From positions 1-62,879 of the forward strand of contig DASSPH010000035.1 of NCBI GenBank assembly GCA_035699745.1: DNA of 62,879 nt, read 5' to 3'. This document shows, in pieces, positions 26,743 through 34,233 of this stretch (its first letter is position 1; the number at the start of each line of letters is the position of its first letter). Origin of the DNA: Vicinamibacterales bacterium (GTDB taxonomy: Bacteria; Acidobacteriota; Vicinamibacteria; Vicinamibacterales; 2-12-FULL-66-21). The position numbers were made by a program, and so were the translations under genes. The notes beneath the pieces are model-generated. The model was not told the DNA's origin, did not search any database, and saw nothing but the letters and a program-made list of their open reading frames with translations.

Positions 26743-29346
26743 TCAGTCCGCGCGCAGCGCCGCCGCCGGCGGAATCCGGGTGGCGCGGCGGGCGGGCAGG
26801 TAGCAGGCAGCCAGCGCGACCGTGACGAGCCCGGTGACGACCGCGGCGAACGTCGCCGGATCCAGCGGGTCGACGCCGAACACGAGCCCGTCGAGCCCCC
26901 GCGAGAGCAGCGCCGCTCCGGCGACCCCGAGGATCACGCCGGCGGTGGTCATCGACAGGCCGCCGCGGAGGACGAGCGCGACGACGTCGCGCCGTTCCGC
27001 GCCGAGCGCCATGCGGACGCCGATTTCGTGCGCGCGCTCCGTAACCCCGTGCGAGACGAGGCCATACAGGCCGGTGACGGCCAGCACGAGCGCGATCGCC
27101 GCGAAGACGCCGAGCACCAGCAGCGCCATCCGCTGCCGGGCGATTGACGCCGACAGCACCTCGTCCATCGTCCTGACGGCCGACACGGTCATCTCCGGGC
27201 TGACGCCCGCGATCGCGGACTCGATCGACGCGCGCATCGAACCCGGCGGCACCGCGGTCTTCGCCAGGATCGTGAGGTCGCGCGGCGGTTCCTGGGCCAG
27301 GGGCATGTAGACCTGCAGCGGCGTGGTCTCGGTCAGGCCTTCGAACTTGACGTCGCCGATGACACCGACCACTTCGCGCCACGTGCCCGGTCGTTCCGGC
27401 CATCCCTGCTTCAGTGACTTGCCGATCGGATCGTCGCCCGGCCACAGGGTGCGCGCGAGCGTCTCGTTGACCACGGCGACGGGCGGTGACGCCGCCCGAT
27501 CCGCGGCGGTGAACACGCGTCCGCGCACCACCCGCATCCCGAGCGTGTCGAAGTACGCCGGCGAGACCGGGATCATCGCGGCCACCGGGATCCGATCGCG
27601 GGAAGCGGGGATCGGCTTGTCCCTCGCGGCGAACACCGAGTTCCAGGAGGAGCCGTCGATCGGCATCGAGTAGCCCGCCGCGGCGGCCGTGACGCCGGGC
27701 AGCTCGCGAACGCGCGCGACCAGTTCGCCGGCCGCCGCAGCTCGCTTCGCATCGTCGTCGAACCCGCGCGGCAGTTCGACGCGCATCGTCAGCAGATGAT
27801 CCGGACGGAAGCCGGTGTCGAGCGAGGTGAGACCCAACAGGGTGCGGACCATCAGTCCGGCGCCGGCCAGCAGGATCAGCGCCAGCGCCACTTCCGCCAC
27901 CAGCAATCCGCGACGCAGCCGGTGCGATTGCGCTGACGCTCCGGCGGTGCGCGTCCGGATGACCAGTGGCTGGCCGCTCGCGCGCGACGCCTGCGCGGCC
28001 GGGAACAAGCCGAACACGATCCCGCAGACGACCGCGGCGGTCACCGCGAAGAACAGCGCGGCGCGATCGAGCGACACTTCGTCGAGCCGCGGCGTCTCCG
28101 CCGGCGCGACGCCGAGCAGCAGCCGCAGCATGCCTGCCGCGAGCAGAATCCCGATGGCTCCGCCGGCGGCCGCGAGCGTCGTGCTCTCGACCAGCAGCTG
28201 CATCAACAGCCGGGTCCGCCGTCCGCCGAGCGCGGCGCGGACCGCCAGCTCGTGCTGCCGCGACGCGCCCCGCGCGATCAGCAGATTGGCCACGTTCACG
28301 CAGGCCATCAGGAGCAGAATCCCGACGGCGCCGAACAGGACCAGCAGCGTCGTGCGCTCTTCGTTCACCAGCCGCGACTGCAGCGGCGACATCACGGTGT
28401 TCAGTCCCGAGTTCGTGGCGGGATGCTCCTGCGCGAGCTGCCGTGCGATCTGCTGGAGCTCGTCGGCGGCCGCCCGCTCGGTTACGCCGGGGCGCAGCCG
28501 TCCGACGCCGACGAAGCCCTGGTGGTTTCCGCGATCGTTCAACGACGGATTGCGCGTGAACGGCCCGACGGACGTGAAGAGGTCGTAGTCGCGCAGGTAT
28601 CGGAACCCGGCGGGCAGCACGCCGACGATGGTGAACTGGAAGTCGCCGAGGTTCAGCCGCTTCCCGAGCACGCCCGGGTCTTCGCCGAATTGTGCGCGCC
28701 AGAATGCGTGGCTCAGGATCGCCACCGGCTCCGCGCCCGGCGCATCGTCCGCATCGGTGATGCTTCGGCCGAGCGCCGGCTGCACGCCGATGGTGGGAAA
28801 GAACGAGCCGGTCACCGTCCGGCCGAGGACCCGCCGCGCCTGCCCGTGCCCCGTCATCGTGAACGACGAATGGCGCGACACCGCGATGCGTTCGAACGAT
28901 CGCTGCCGGACGCGGAGGTCCTGGAAGTTCGGCCACGACACCGACACGACCGCGCCGCTGCTGTTCGCTTCGCTGATCCACATCAGGCGATCGGACTCCG
29001 GGAACGGCAGCGGCCGCAGCAGCACGGCGTTCACGATCGAGAAGATGGCGGTCGACGATCCGACGCCGAGCGCCAGCGTCAGGACCACGAGCGCGGTGAA
29101 GGAGGGGGCCTTCGCGAACGAGCGGCAGGCGAAGCGAAAGTCCTGCAGGAGACTGTCGAGCGTCAGCATGTTCTTGTACCCGTGTCCGCGGAAGAGGAGG
29201 GAGAGCGCCTCGCGCCAGTACCAGGCGCGGGATTGCCGGCGGCGGAACTCCTCGAGGAGATCGCCGCGGACGACGTCGTTCTGCCGATCGAGCGGCAGGA
29301 AGCGGCGCAGCAGCCATTCGGCGAGCGGCGGCGGATCGTGCCGCAT
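26743..29346 (-). CDS. ADOP-family ABC transporter permease (MacB/FtsX-like)
   Basis: The 867-residue product has the short N-terminal permease prefix (LAEWLLRRFLPLDRQND) typical of acidobacterial duplicated-orphan permeases. Two MacB periplasmic-core plus FtsX units follow: the first begins FRFACRSFAKAPSFTALVVL, the second after about residue 480 with LRRGLLVAEVALALILLAG. Eight transmembrane segments are predicted, with C-terminal blocks such as GVTERAHEIGVRMALGAERR. It ends LPARRATRIPPAAALRAD, a common family ending. No ATPase gene is adjacent, as usual for the class; exported substrate unknown. Its ATG overlaps the PadR stop (TGATG), so the two are co-translated. Confidence 0.92.
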   Translation of the reverse strand: MRHDPPPLAEWLLRRFLPLDRQNDVVRGDLLEEFRRRQSRAWYWREALSLLFRGHGYKNMLTLDSLLQDFRFACRSFAKAPSFTALVVLTLALGVGSSTAIFSIVNAVLLRPLPFPESDRLMWISEANSSGAVVSVSWPNFQDLRVRQRSFERIAVSRHSSFTMTGHGQARRVLGRTVTGSFFPTIGVQPALGRSITDADDAPGAEPVAILSHAFWRAQFGEDPGVLGKRLNLGDFQFTIVGVLPAGFRYLRDYDLFTSVGPFTRNPSLNDRGNHQGFVGVGRLRPGVTERAAADELQQIARQLAQEHPATNSGLNTVMSPLQSRLVNEERTTLLVLFGAVGILLLMACVNVANLLIARGASRQHELAVRAALGGRRTRLLMQLLVESTTLAAAGGAIGILLAAGMLRLLLGVAPAETPRLDEVSLDRAALFFAVTAAVVCGIVFGLFPAAQASRASGQPLVIRTRTAGASAQSHRLRRGLLVAEVALALILLAGAGLMVRTLLGLTSLDTGFRPDHLLTMRVELPRGFDDDAKRAAAAGELVARVRELPGVTAAAAGYSMPIDGSSWNSVFAARDKPIPASRDRIPVAAMIPVSPAYFDTLGMRVVRGRVFTAADRAASPPVAVVNETLARTLWPGDDPIGKSLKQGWPERPGTWREVVGVIGDVKFEGLTETTPLQVYMPLAQEPPRDLTILAKTAVPPGSMRASIESAIAGVSPEMTVSAVRTMDEVLSASIARQRMALLVLGVFAAIALVLAVTGLYGLVSHGVTERAHEIGVRMALGAERRDVVALVLRGGLSMTTAGVILGVAGAALLSRGLDGLVFGVDPLDPATFAAVVTGLVTVALAACYLPARRATRIPPAAALRAD

Positions 29347-29687
29347 CAGCCGCGCCCCGGATCGTTCAGCCGCGCATCCAGCCCGGCCCAGAGCCGCCGC
29401 ACCACGTCGCGCGCGGCACGCAGCGACGCCAGCCCCACGGGAGTGACGGCATACAGCCGCCGCGGCAGGCCATCGCGGGCTTCGGTGCCCGGCACCGTGT
29501 GCCACCGCAGCAGTCCCTTGTCTTCGAGACGATCGAAGGTCGTATAGAGCGCGCCGCGCGACACGCGGCGGCCGGCGCGGGCCTCGAGCTCGCGTCCGAT
29601 CTCAGGTCCGAACGCCGCGTCCTTCAGCCGGACCACCACGAGCAGCACCTGCTGCTCGAACTCGCCGAGGTAAGGGGGGCTCGTCAT
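29346..29687 (-). CDS. PadR-family transcriptional regulator
   Basis: A 113-residue winged-helix protein. The PadR signature runs LGEFEQQVLLVVVRL, FGPEIGRELEARAGRRVS, ALYTTFDRLEDKGLLRW and PRRLYAVTPVGLASL. PadR proteins repress neighbouring transporter or stress genes. It is translationally coupled to the ADOP permease. An eight-base-arm palindrome two bases upstream of its ATG is a likely autoregulatory operator. Confidence 0.92.
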   Translation of the reverse strand: MTSPPYLGEFEQQVLLVVVRLKDAAFGPEIGRELEARAGRRVSRGALYTTFDRLEDKGLLRWHTVPGTEARDGLPRRLYAVTPVGLASLRAARDVVRRLWAGLDARLNDPGRG

Positions 29688-29689
29688 GT

Positions 29690-29706
29690 TGTCTACGTCG
29701 TAGACA
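29690..29706. promoter_or_regulatory. Probable PadR operator, 8-1-8 palindrome
   Basis: TGTCTACGTCGTAGACA is a perfect inverted repeat with a one-base centre. It starts two bases upstream of the PadR start codon, where binding would block transcription or initiation. Known PadR sites are similar palindromes with TGT/ACA ends. Confidence 0.65.
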
Positions 29707-29906
29707 TCCTCGAAAGGCTTTGACGGACGGCGATCCCCGGCGGTTTACCGCGATCGAGCAACTTCGTAATGAAGCACGGCAGTCTTGTCGGCCGGACGCC
29801 GCGGAGCGGCGCACACGGCGGGCGCAAGTCACAGCCGCCAAAGTACTTACAATGTTGAGCCGGCGCACACCCCCGTGGAACGTGTCTTGCGGATCCACCC
29901 GTCACC

Positions 29907-30506
29907 ATGAAACACAGCCTTATCGGAATCGCGATTCTGACGATGGTGACGGCGGGGCCGGCGTTCGCGGCGCAGAAACCGAAGGGCGGCGCCCCCAAGC
30001 CGCACGCCGTTTCGAAGACGGTCGTGAAGTCGCAGCCGACGGCGCACGGCAAGTCGACCGTCAAGCTGCAGTCGAAGAGCACCGTGAAGCCGGTCAAGGT
30101 CAAGGCCACGGTGAGCAAGACGACCGTGAAGTCGAGCCCGAAGTCGACCACCAAGTCGACCACCGCGTCCGCCAGGACGTCGGTCAAGACGACGAAGAAG
30201 ACGGAGGTCGCGCGGACGTCCACGCCGACGACCACGACGACCACCACCACCACGACGACGAACACGACGCAGCTCTCGCCGGTGCAGCAGAAGCTGGAGC
30301 GCAACACGAACCTGGCGGCGAAGCTGCGCAGCCGGCTGCCCGCGGGCACCGACCTGATGACGGCAGCGGCCGGCTTCAAGAACCTCGGCCAGTTCGTTTC
30401 GACCGTGAACGCGTCCTACAACCACAACCTCTCCTTCGAGGGGCTGAAGCAGCGCATCGTCTACGAGAACATGAGTCTCGGCCAGGCGATGAAGGACATG
30501 CGGTAG
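29907..30506 (+). CDS. Secreted Lys/Thr/Ser-rich protein with conserved C-terminal domain
   Basis: A 199-residue exported protein with signal peptide MKHSLIGIAILTMVTAGPAFA. Residues about 22-118 are low-complexity Lys, Thr, Ser and Val, ending in a run of Thr. The C-terminal 80 residues are well ordered: LSPVQQKLERNTNLAAKLRS, DLMTAAAGFKNLGQFVSTVN and QRIVYENMSLGQAM. I recall this C-terminal block in other Acidobacteria, without a known function. The next gene begins six bases downstream, so the two form a cassette. Confidence 0.78.
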   Translation: MKHSLIGIAILTMVTAGPAFAAQKPKGGAPKPHAVSKTVVKSQPTAHGKSTVKLQSKSTVKPVKVKATVSKTTVKSSPKSTTKSTTASARTSVKTTKKTEVARTSTPTTTTTTTTTTTNTTQLSPVQQKLERNTNLAAKLRSRLPAGTDLMTAAAGFKNLGQFVSTVNASYNHNLSFEGLKQRIVYENMSLGQAMKDMR

Positions 30507-30512
30507 GCGCCG

Positions 30513-31382
30513 ATGCGTACGTGGATCGCCGTCCTCGGGACGGCTGCCGCGGTGCTGGTGTGTGACACCGGCACCGCGTTCGCGCAGGGCAACGGCCGCG
30601 GCAACGCGTTCGGACACTACAAGAGCACGGTAACAGCGGCGTCGAACCCCTCGAGCGCGGTGCCCGGGAGCAACATCGCGGGAACCGGCGTCCGCAACTT
30701 CGGATCGTGGCTGGACGACGCGTCGGTGATGGAGGCGGGGACCGGGTTCGTCAGCTTCGGCGTCGGTCTGTTCAAGACGCCGGTGTATCGCGAGCTCGAT
30801 CTGCCGACCGTCGACAGCGGCGTCGCGATTCACCGGCGCGTGCAGATCGGCATGAGCGTGCCGTACTACCGCGCCTCCGTCACGGGCGCGCCCGTGGTCC
30901 GCGGCTTCGGCGACATGTATCTGAGCGCCAAGGTTCAGCTGCGCGAGCCGGGTCCGTCGCGGCTCGGCTTCGGCGTGACGCCGATGCTCGAGGTGCTCAG
31001 CGTCGATCCGCCGGACGGCAGCAGCCGCGTCACGTGGGCGCTGCCGGCCAGCGTCGAGCTGCAGCGCCAGGGCTGGCGCCTGTTCGGCAGCGCCGGCTAC
31101 TTCTCGCGCGGCGCGATGTTCGGCAGCGGCGCCGTGGAAATCGAGGTGTCGGATCGGGCCTCGATCAGCGGCGCGATCAGCCAGTCGTACTCCGTGCACC
31201 ACGACGATCTCAGCGCCGCGCTCGGCCTGCACAAGGCGCGGACCGACGTGAACGGCGGCATCTCGTTCGTGCTGCGCCCCGACGTCGCGCTCTACACCAA
31301 CGTCGGGCGCACCATCTCGGCGCGCGACGACAACAGCGCGACGCTGATGTTCGGCGCCGGCGTGCTGCTCGGGTTCAAATAG
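30513..31382 (+). CDS. Exported outer-membrane beta-barrel-like protein
   Basis: The 289-residue product has a signal peptide ending TGTAFAQ. A Gly/Asn-rich segment follows, then alternating amphipathic strands such as VQIGMSVPYYRASV, GDMYLSAKVQL, RLFGSAGYFSRGAM and VALYTNVGRTISAR. It closes with a strand ending GVLLGFK. This pattern fits a small outer-membrane porin-like barrel. It follows the Lys/Thr-rich gene by six bases. Its stop abuts the stop of the convergent gene with no gap. Function unknown. Confidence 0.75.
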   Translation: MRTWIAVLGTAAAVLVCDTGTAFAQGNGRGNAFGHYKSTVTAASNPSSAVPGSNIAGTGVRNFGSWLDDASVMEAGTGFVSFGVGLFKTPVYRELDLPTVDSGVAIHRRVQIGMSVPYYRASVTGAPVVRGFGDMYLSAKVQLREPGPSRLGFGVTPMLEVLSVDPPDGSSRVTWALPASVELQRQGWRLFGSAGYFSRGAMFGSGAVEIEVSDRASISGAISQSYSVHHDDLSAALGLHKARTDVNGGISFVLRPDVALYTNVGRTISARDDNSATLMFGAGVLLGFK

Positions 31383-31997
31383 CTACGGTTCTTCGTCCCT
31401 CACGCGCGGCTGCCGCCGGCCGGGCGGCGGCGCGCTGAGGACGCCGTCCAGCCACGCCGCGACGACGGCGTGGAAATCGGCGCGGCGCGCGTCGCCGCGC
31501 AGCGCCTGCTCCGCGTCGGATCCTTCGAACAGATCGACGAACACCTCGGCGAGGAACTCGCGGTCGCCGATGGAGGAGCGGACCCGGTCCGGCGGAGGCC
31601 CCGCCATCTCGATGCCGAAGTCGTGTCCGCGCGACTGCGCGAGCCGTTCCAGGAAGAACCCGTCCGCCTCGGCCGGATTGCCTCGTCGGGCCGAGGCGAG
31701 GATGCGGGTCTCGCCGTCGCCGGAATCGCAGTAGAGCAGGATGCCGGACGGCAGCGCCACGACCCAGAGCTCCCATCGGTGATCGCCCCACGTCAGCTCG
31801 AGCACGGTGCGCGAGCGCAGCGCGTCGGCCTCCACCCCGCCCTCGCCTTCGAGCGCGCTCTCGATCACGTCTTCGAGATCGAGCGGCGCGTGCGGCACGC
31901 GAAACGGCCAGATTCCGCCGCGCGACCGGAACTGTCTGGCGCGCAGTTCCAGCGCGTCGAGCACGCGCACGCGCCGCTGGCGGACCGACGACAACAC
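31383..31997 (-). CDS. Hypothetical protein, unrecognised
   Basis: A 204-residue soluble, acidic protein starting at GTG 31997 behind a GATGATGAGG stretch. It has ordered segments LELTWGDHRWELWVVALPSG, ETRILASARRGNPAEADGFF and EFLAEVFVDLFEGSDAE. There is no signal peptide or membrane segment. I cannot place it in a family. It converges exactly on the barrel-protein gene. Confidence 0.6.
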   Translation of the reverse strand: MLSSVRQRRVRVLDALELRARQFRSRGGIWPFRVPHAPLDLEDVIESALEGEGGVEADALRSRTVLELTWGDHRWELWVVALPSGILLYCDSGDGETRILASARRGNPAEADGFFLERLAQSRGHDFGIEMAGPPPDRVRSSIGDREFLAEVFVDLFEGSDAEQALRGDARRADFHAVVAAWLDGVLSAPPPGRRQPRVRDEEP

Positions 31998-32043
31998 GCC
32001 TCATCATCGCATCCCGGCGCGCCGCGCCGTGGTAGCCTTGACC

Positions 32044-32064
32044 GCAGAGCTCTTGCAGCTCTGC
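32044..32064 (+). promoter_or_regulatory. Hairpin upstream of the sensor kinase gene
   Basis: GCAGAGCT (32044-32051) and AGCTCTGC (32057-32064) are perfect complements with a five-base loop. They lie about 30 bases before the start codon, so the element may be an operator or leader hairpin. Confidence 0.4.
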
Positions 32065-32093
32065 CATTCCTGCGAAATGGCGGCGGAGGAGTG

Positions 32094-34223
32094 GTGCGGC
32101 CCGAGTCCAATTCAGGCGTCATCGCGCGGGTGCTGGCGAAGGCGGCGGTCATCGTCGTCGTCGCGCCGGCGGCAGCCTGGCTGTTCCTGGCCGGGCTGCG
32201 GGCGCTGCCTCCGCTCGACAAGCCGGCCGACGCGGTGCTGGGCGCCGCCTACAGCGTGGCGTGGATGCTGGTCTGCGTCGTCGTCGCCCGCGCCTATCAG
32301 CGCTCGAACGAGGATCGCAACCGCTGCCGCGAAGCCAACCGCGTTGCCGAACAGGCCGAGCGGCTCGCCCAGCTCACCGCCGCGCTCGCGCAGGCGCGGA
32401 CCCCCGCGGCGGCGATCGAGGCGGCGCTGCAGGAGCCGCTGCACGCGCTGCGCGCCGACGCCGGGCTGGTGCTGCTGCTGCGGCGCGACGGCAGCACCGC
32501 GGAGGTGGCGCGCGCGGTGGGATACCGGCCGGAGGAGCGCGACGCCCGCGGCGAGGAATCGCTGGACGTGAAGACGCCCGCCACCGATGCGATCGGCCGC
32601 GGCGCGCCGGTGCTCATCGAATCGCCGTCGAAGTGGGACCACGAGTACCCGTCTGGCGCGCGCGGCGAGTTCGGTTCGGTCGCCGCGGTTCCGCTGCTCG
32701 TCGGCAGCAGAGTCGTCGCCGTGGTGCGGCTCGAGTTCCGCGAGCGGCGCGCGTTCACCACTGCCGATCGCGATTACGTGCAGGCGCTCGCCGCGCGCGG
32801 CGCGCAGGCCCTCGATCGCACCTGGCAGCACGAGTCGGCGCTGAGCGGACGCGCCGAGGCGGACGCCCAGCGGCAGCGCGCCGAGCGCGAGCTGGTGGAA
32901 CGGCAGAAGGTCGAAGCGGCGCTCCGCGCCAGCGAAGCGCGCTACCGGGCGCTGGTGGCGCGCACCACGCGGCTGCACGGGCTCGCCGCCGCGCTGTCGG
33001 AAGCGGCGACCCTCGATCACGTCGCCCGCGCCGTCGTCCAGCACGGGCGCAACGTGCTCGGCGCCGCGAGCGGCGACGTGGCGATGCTCGTCGACGGCGG
33101 CACGGCGTTCGAGACGGTCTTCGCCGACGGTCCGCGCGCCGCCGGCCCCAGCGCGCGCGAAGCGGCGGTGCCCGGACTGTGCGCCACCGAGGCGGTGCAC
33201 AGCCGCGCGCCGGTGCTGGTCAGCTCCTTCGACGAGTGGCAGGAGCGCTACGCGCGATCCGCGACCATCGCCGCCGACGGCGGCTACGTCTCCTCGGCGA
33301 CGCTGCCGCTGCTGGTGGATGGCGTGGCCGTCGGCGTGCTCGGGTTCCACTTCACCAACCCGGTGAACTTCGACGACGACTACCGCGACCTGCTCGTCTC
33401 GGTGGCGCGGCACTGCGCGCAGGCGGTGGAGCGCGCCCGCCTCTATGAGGCGGCGGACCGCGCGCGCGCCGATGCCGAGACCGCCAACCGGCACAAGGAC
33501 GAGCTGGTCTCGATCGTGTCGCACGAGCTGCGGACGCCGCTGAACGCGATCATCGGATGGACCTCGATGCTGCAGCAGGGCGCGCTCGACGAGCAGGGCA
33601 TCCAGCGCGCCCTGCAGTCGATTGCCGACAACGCGTCGCGGCAGCTTCGCCTGGTCGAGGACCTGCTCGACTTCTCCCGGCTGCAGTCCGGGCGGATGTC
33701 GCTGGACGCGGCGCCGGTCGATCTCCGCGCGCTCCTGCGCGAGGTCATCGAGTCGATCATCCCGGTCGCCGCGTCCGGCGGGATCCACCTGGACGTCTCG
33801 CCCGTCCCCGACGTGCACCTGACCGCCGATCCCCGGCGTCTCGAGCAGATCTTTCTGAACCTGCTCGGCAACGCGTTGAAGTTCACGCCGGAAGGGGGGC
33901 GCGTCGCGGTCGCGGTGGACGCGACGGACGCCGAGGTCTGCGTCCGCATCACCGACACCGGCCCCGGCATCGATCCCGACTTCCTGCCGCACATCTTCGA
34001 GGCGTTCCGCCAGTCCCATGCCGCGTCGCGGCACTACGGCGGCGCGGGCCTGGGGCTGTCGATCGCCAAGGAACTGGTCGAGGCGCACAAGGGGCGAATC
34101 GCGGCCGAGAGTCCCGGCATCGGCCGCGGCGCGACGTTCGTCGTGACGCTGCCGACCGTCTCGTCCGCCGAGCAGGAGGCGGTCGGCCGCGGCCCCGCCT
34201 CCTCCGCCGCGGCGCCGCGCTAG
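32094..34223 (+). CDS. Sensor histidine kinase with two GAF domains
   Basis: A 709-residue kinase started at GTG 32094, behind GGCGGAGGA. Two transmembrane helices lie at about 14-34 and 47-68. GAF domain one spans about 90-240 and GAF domain two about 300-450. The dimerisation/phosphoacceptor motif SHELRTPLNAIIGW has His477. The ATPase domain shows the N box NLLGNALKFTPEG (Asn593), G1 DTGPGID and G2 GGAGLGLSIAKELV. There is no receiver domain and no response regulator within the window, so it is an orphan kinase. An alternative start is the GTG at 32130. Confidence 0.88.
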   Translation: MRPESNSGVIARVLAKAAVIVVVAPAAAWLFLAGLRALPPLDKPADAVLGAAYSVAWMLVCVVVARAYQRSNEDRNRCREANRVAEQAERLAQLTAALAQARTPAAAIEAALQEPLHALRADAGLVLLLRRDGSTAEVARAVGYRPEERDARGEESLDVKTPATDAIGRGAPVLIESPSKWDHEYPSGARGEFGSVAAVPLLVGSRVVAVVRLEFRERRAFTTADRDYVQALAARGAQALDRTWQHESALSGRAEADAQRQRAERELVERQKVEAALRASEARYRALVARTTRLHGLAAALSEAATLDHVARAVVQHGRNVLGAASGDVAMLVDGGTAFETVFADGPRAAGPSAREAAVPGLCATEAVHSRAPVLVSSFDEWQERYARSATIAADGGYVSSATLPLLVDGVAVGVLGFHFTNPVNFDDDYRDLLVSVARHCAQAVERARLYEAADRARADAETANRHKDELVSIVSHELRTPLNAIIGWTSMLQQGALDEQGIQRALQSIADNASRQLRLVEDLLDFSRLQSGRMSLDAAPVDLRALLREVIESIIPVAASGGIHLDVSPVPDVHLTADPRRLEQIFLNLLGNALKFTPEGGRVAVAVDATDAEVCVRITDTGPGIDPDFLPHIFEAFRQSHAASRHYGGAGLGLSIAKELVEAHKGRIAAESPGIGRGATFVVTLPTVSSAEQEAVGRGPASSAAAPR

Positions 34224-34226
34224 AAT
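34221..34226 (+). promoter_or_regulatory. -10 box of a leaderless promoter (TAGAAT) overlapping a stop codon
   Basis: TAGAAT ends seven bases before the ATG at 34234. Its first three bases are also the TAG stop of the sensor kinase. Confidence 0.5.
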
Positions 34227-34233
34227 CCGACCC

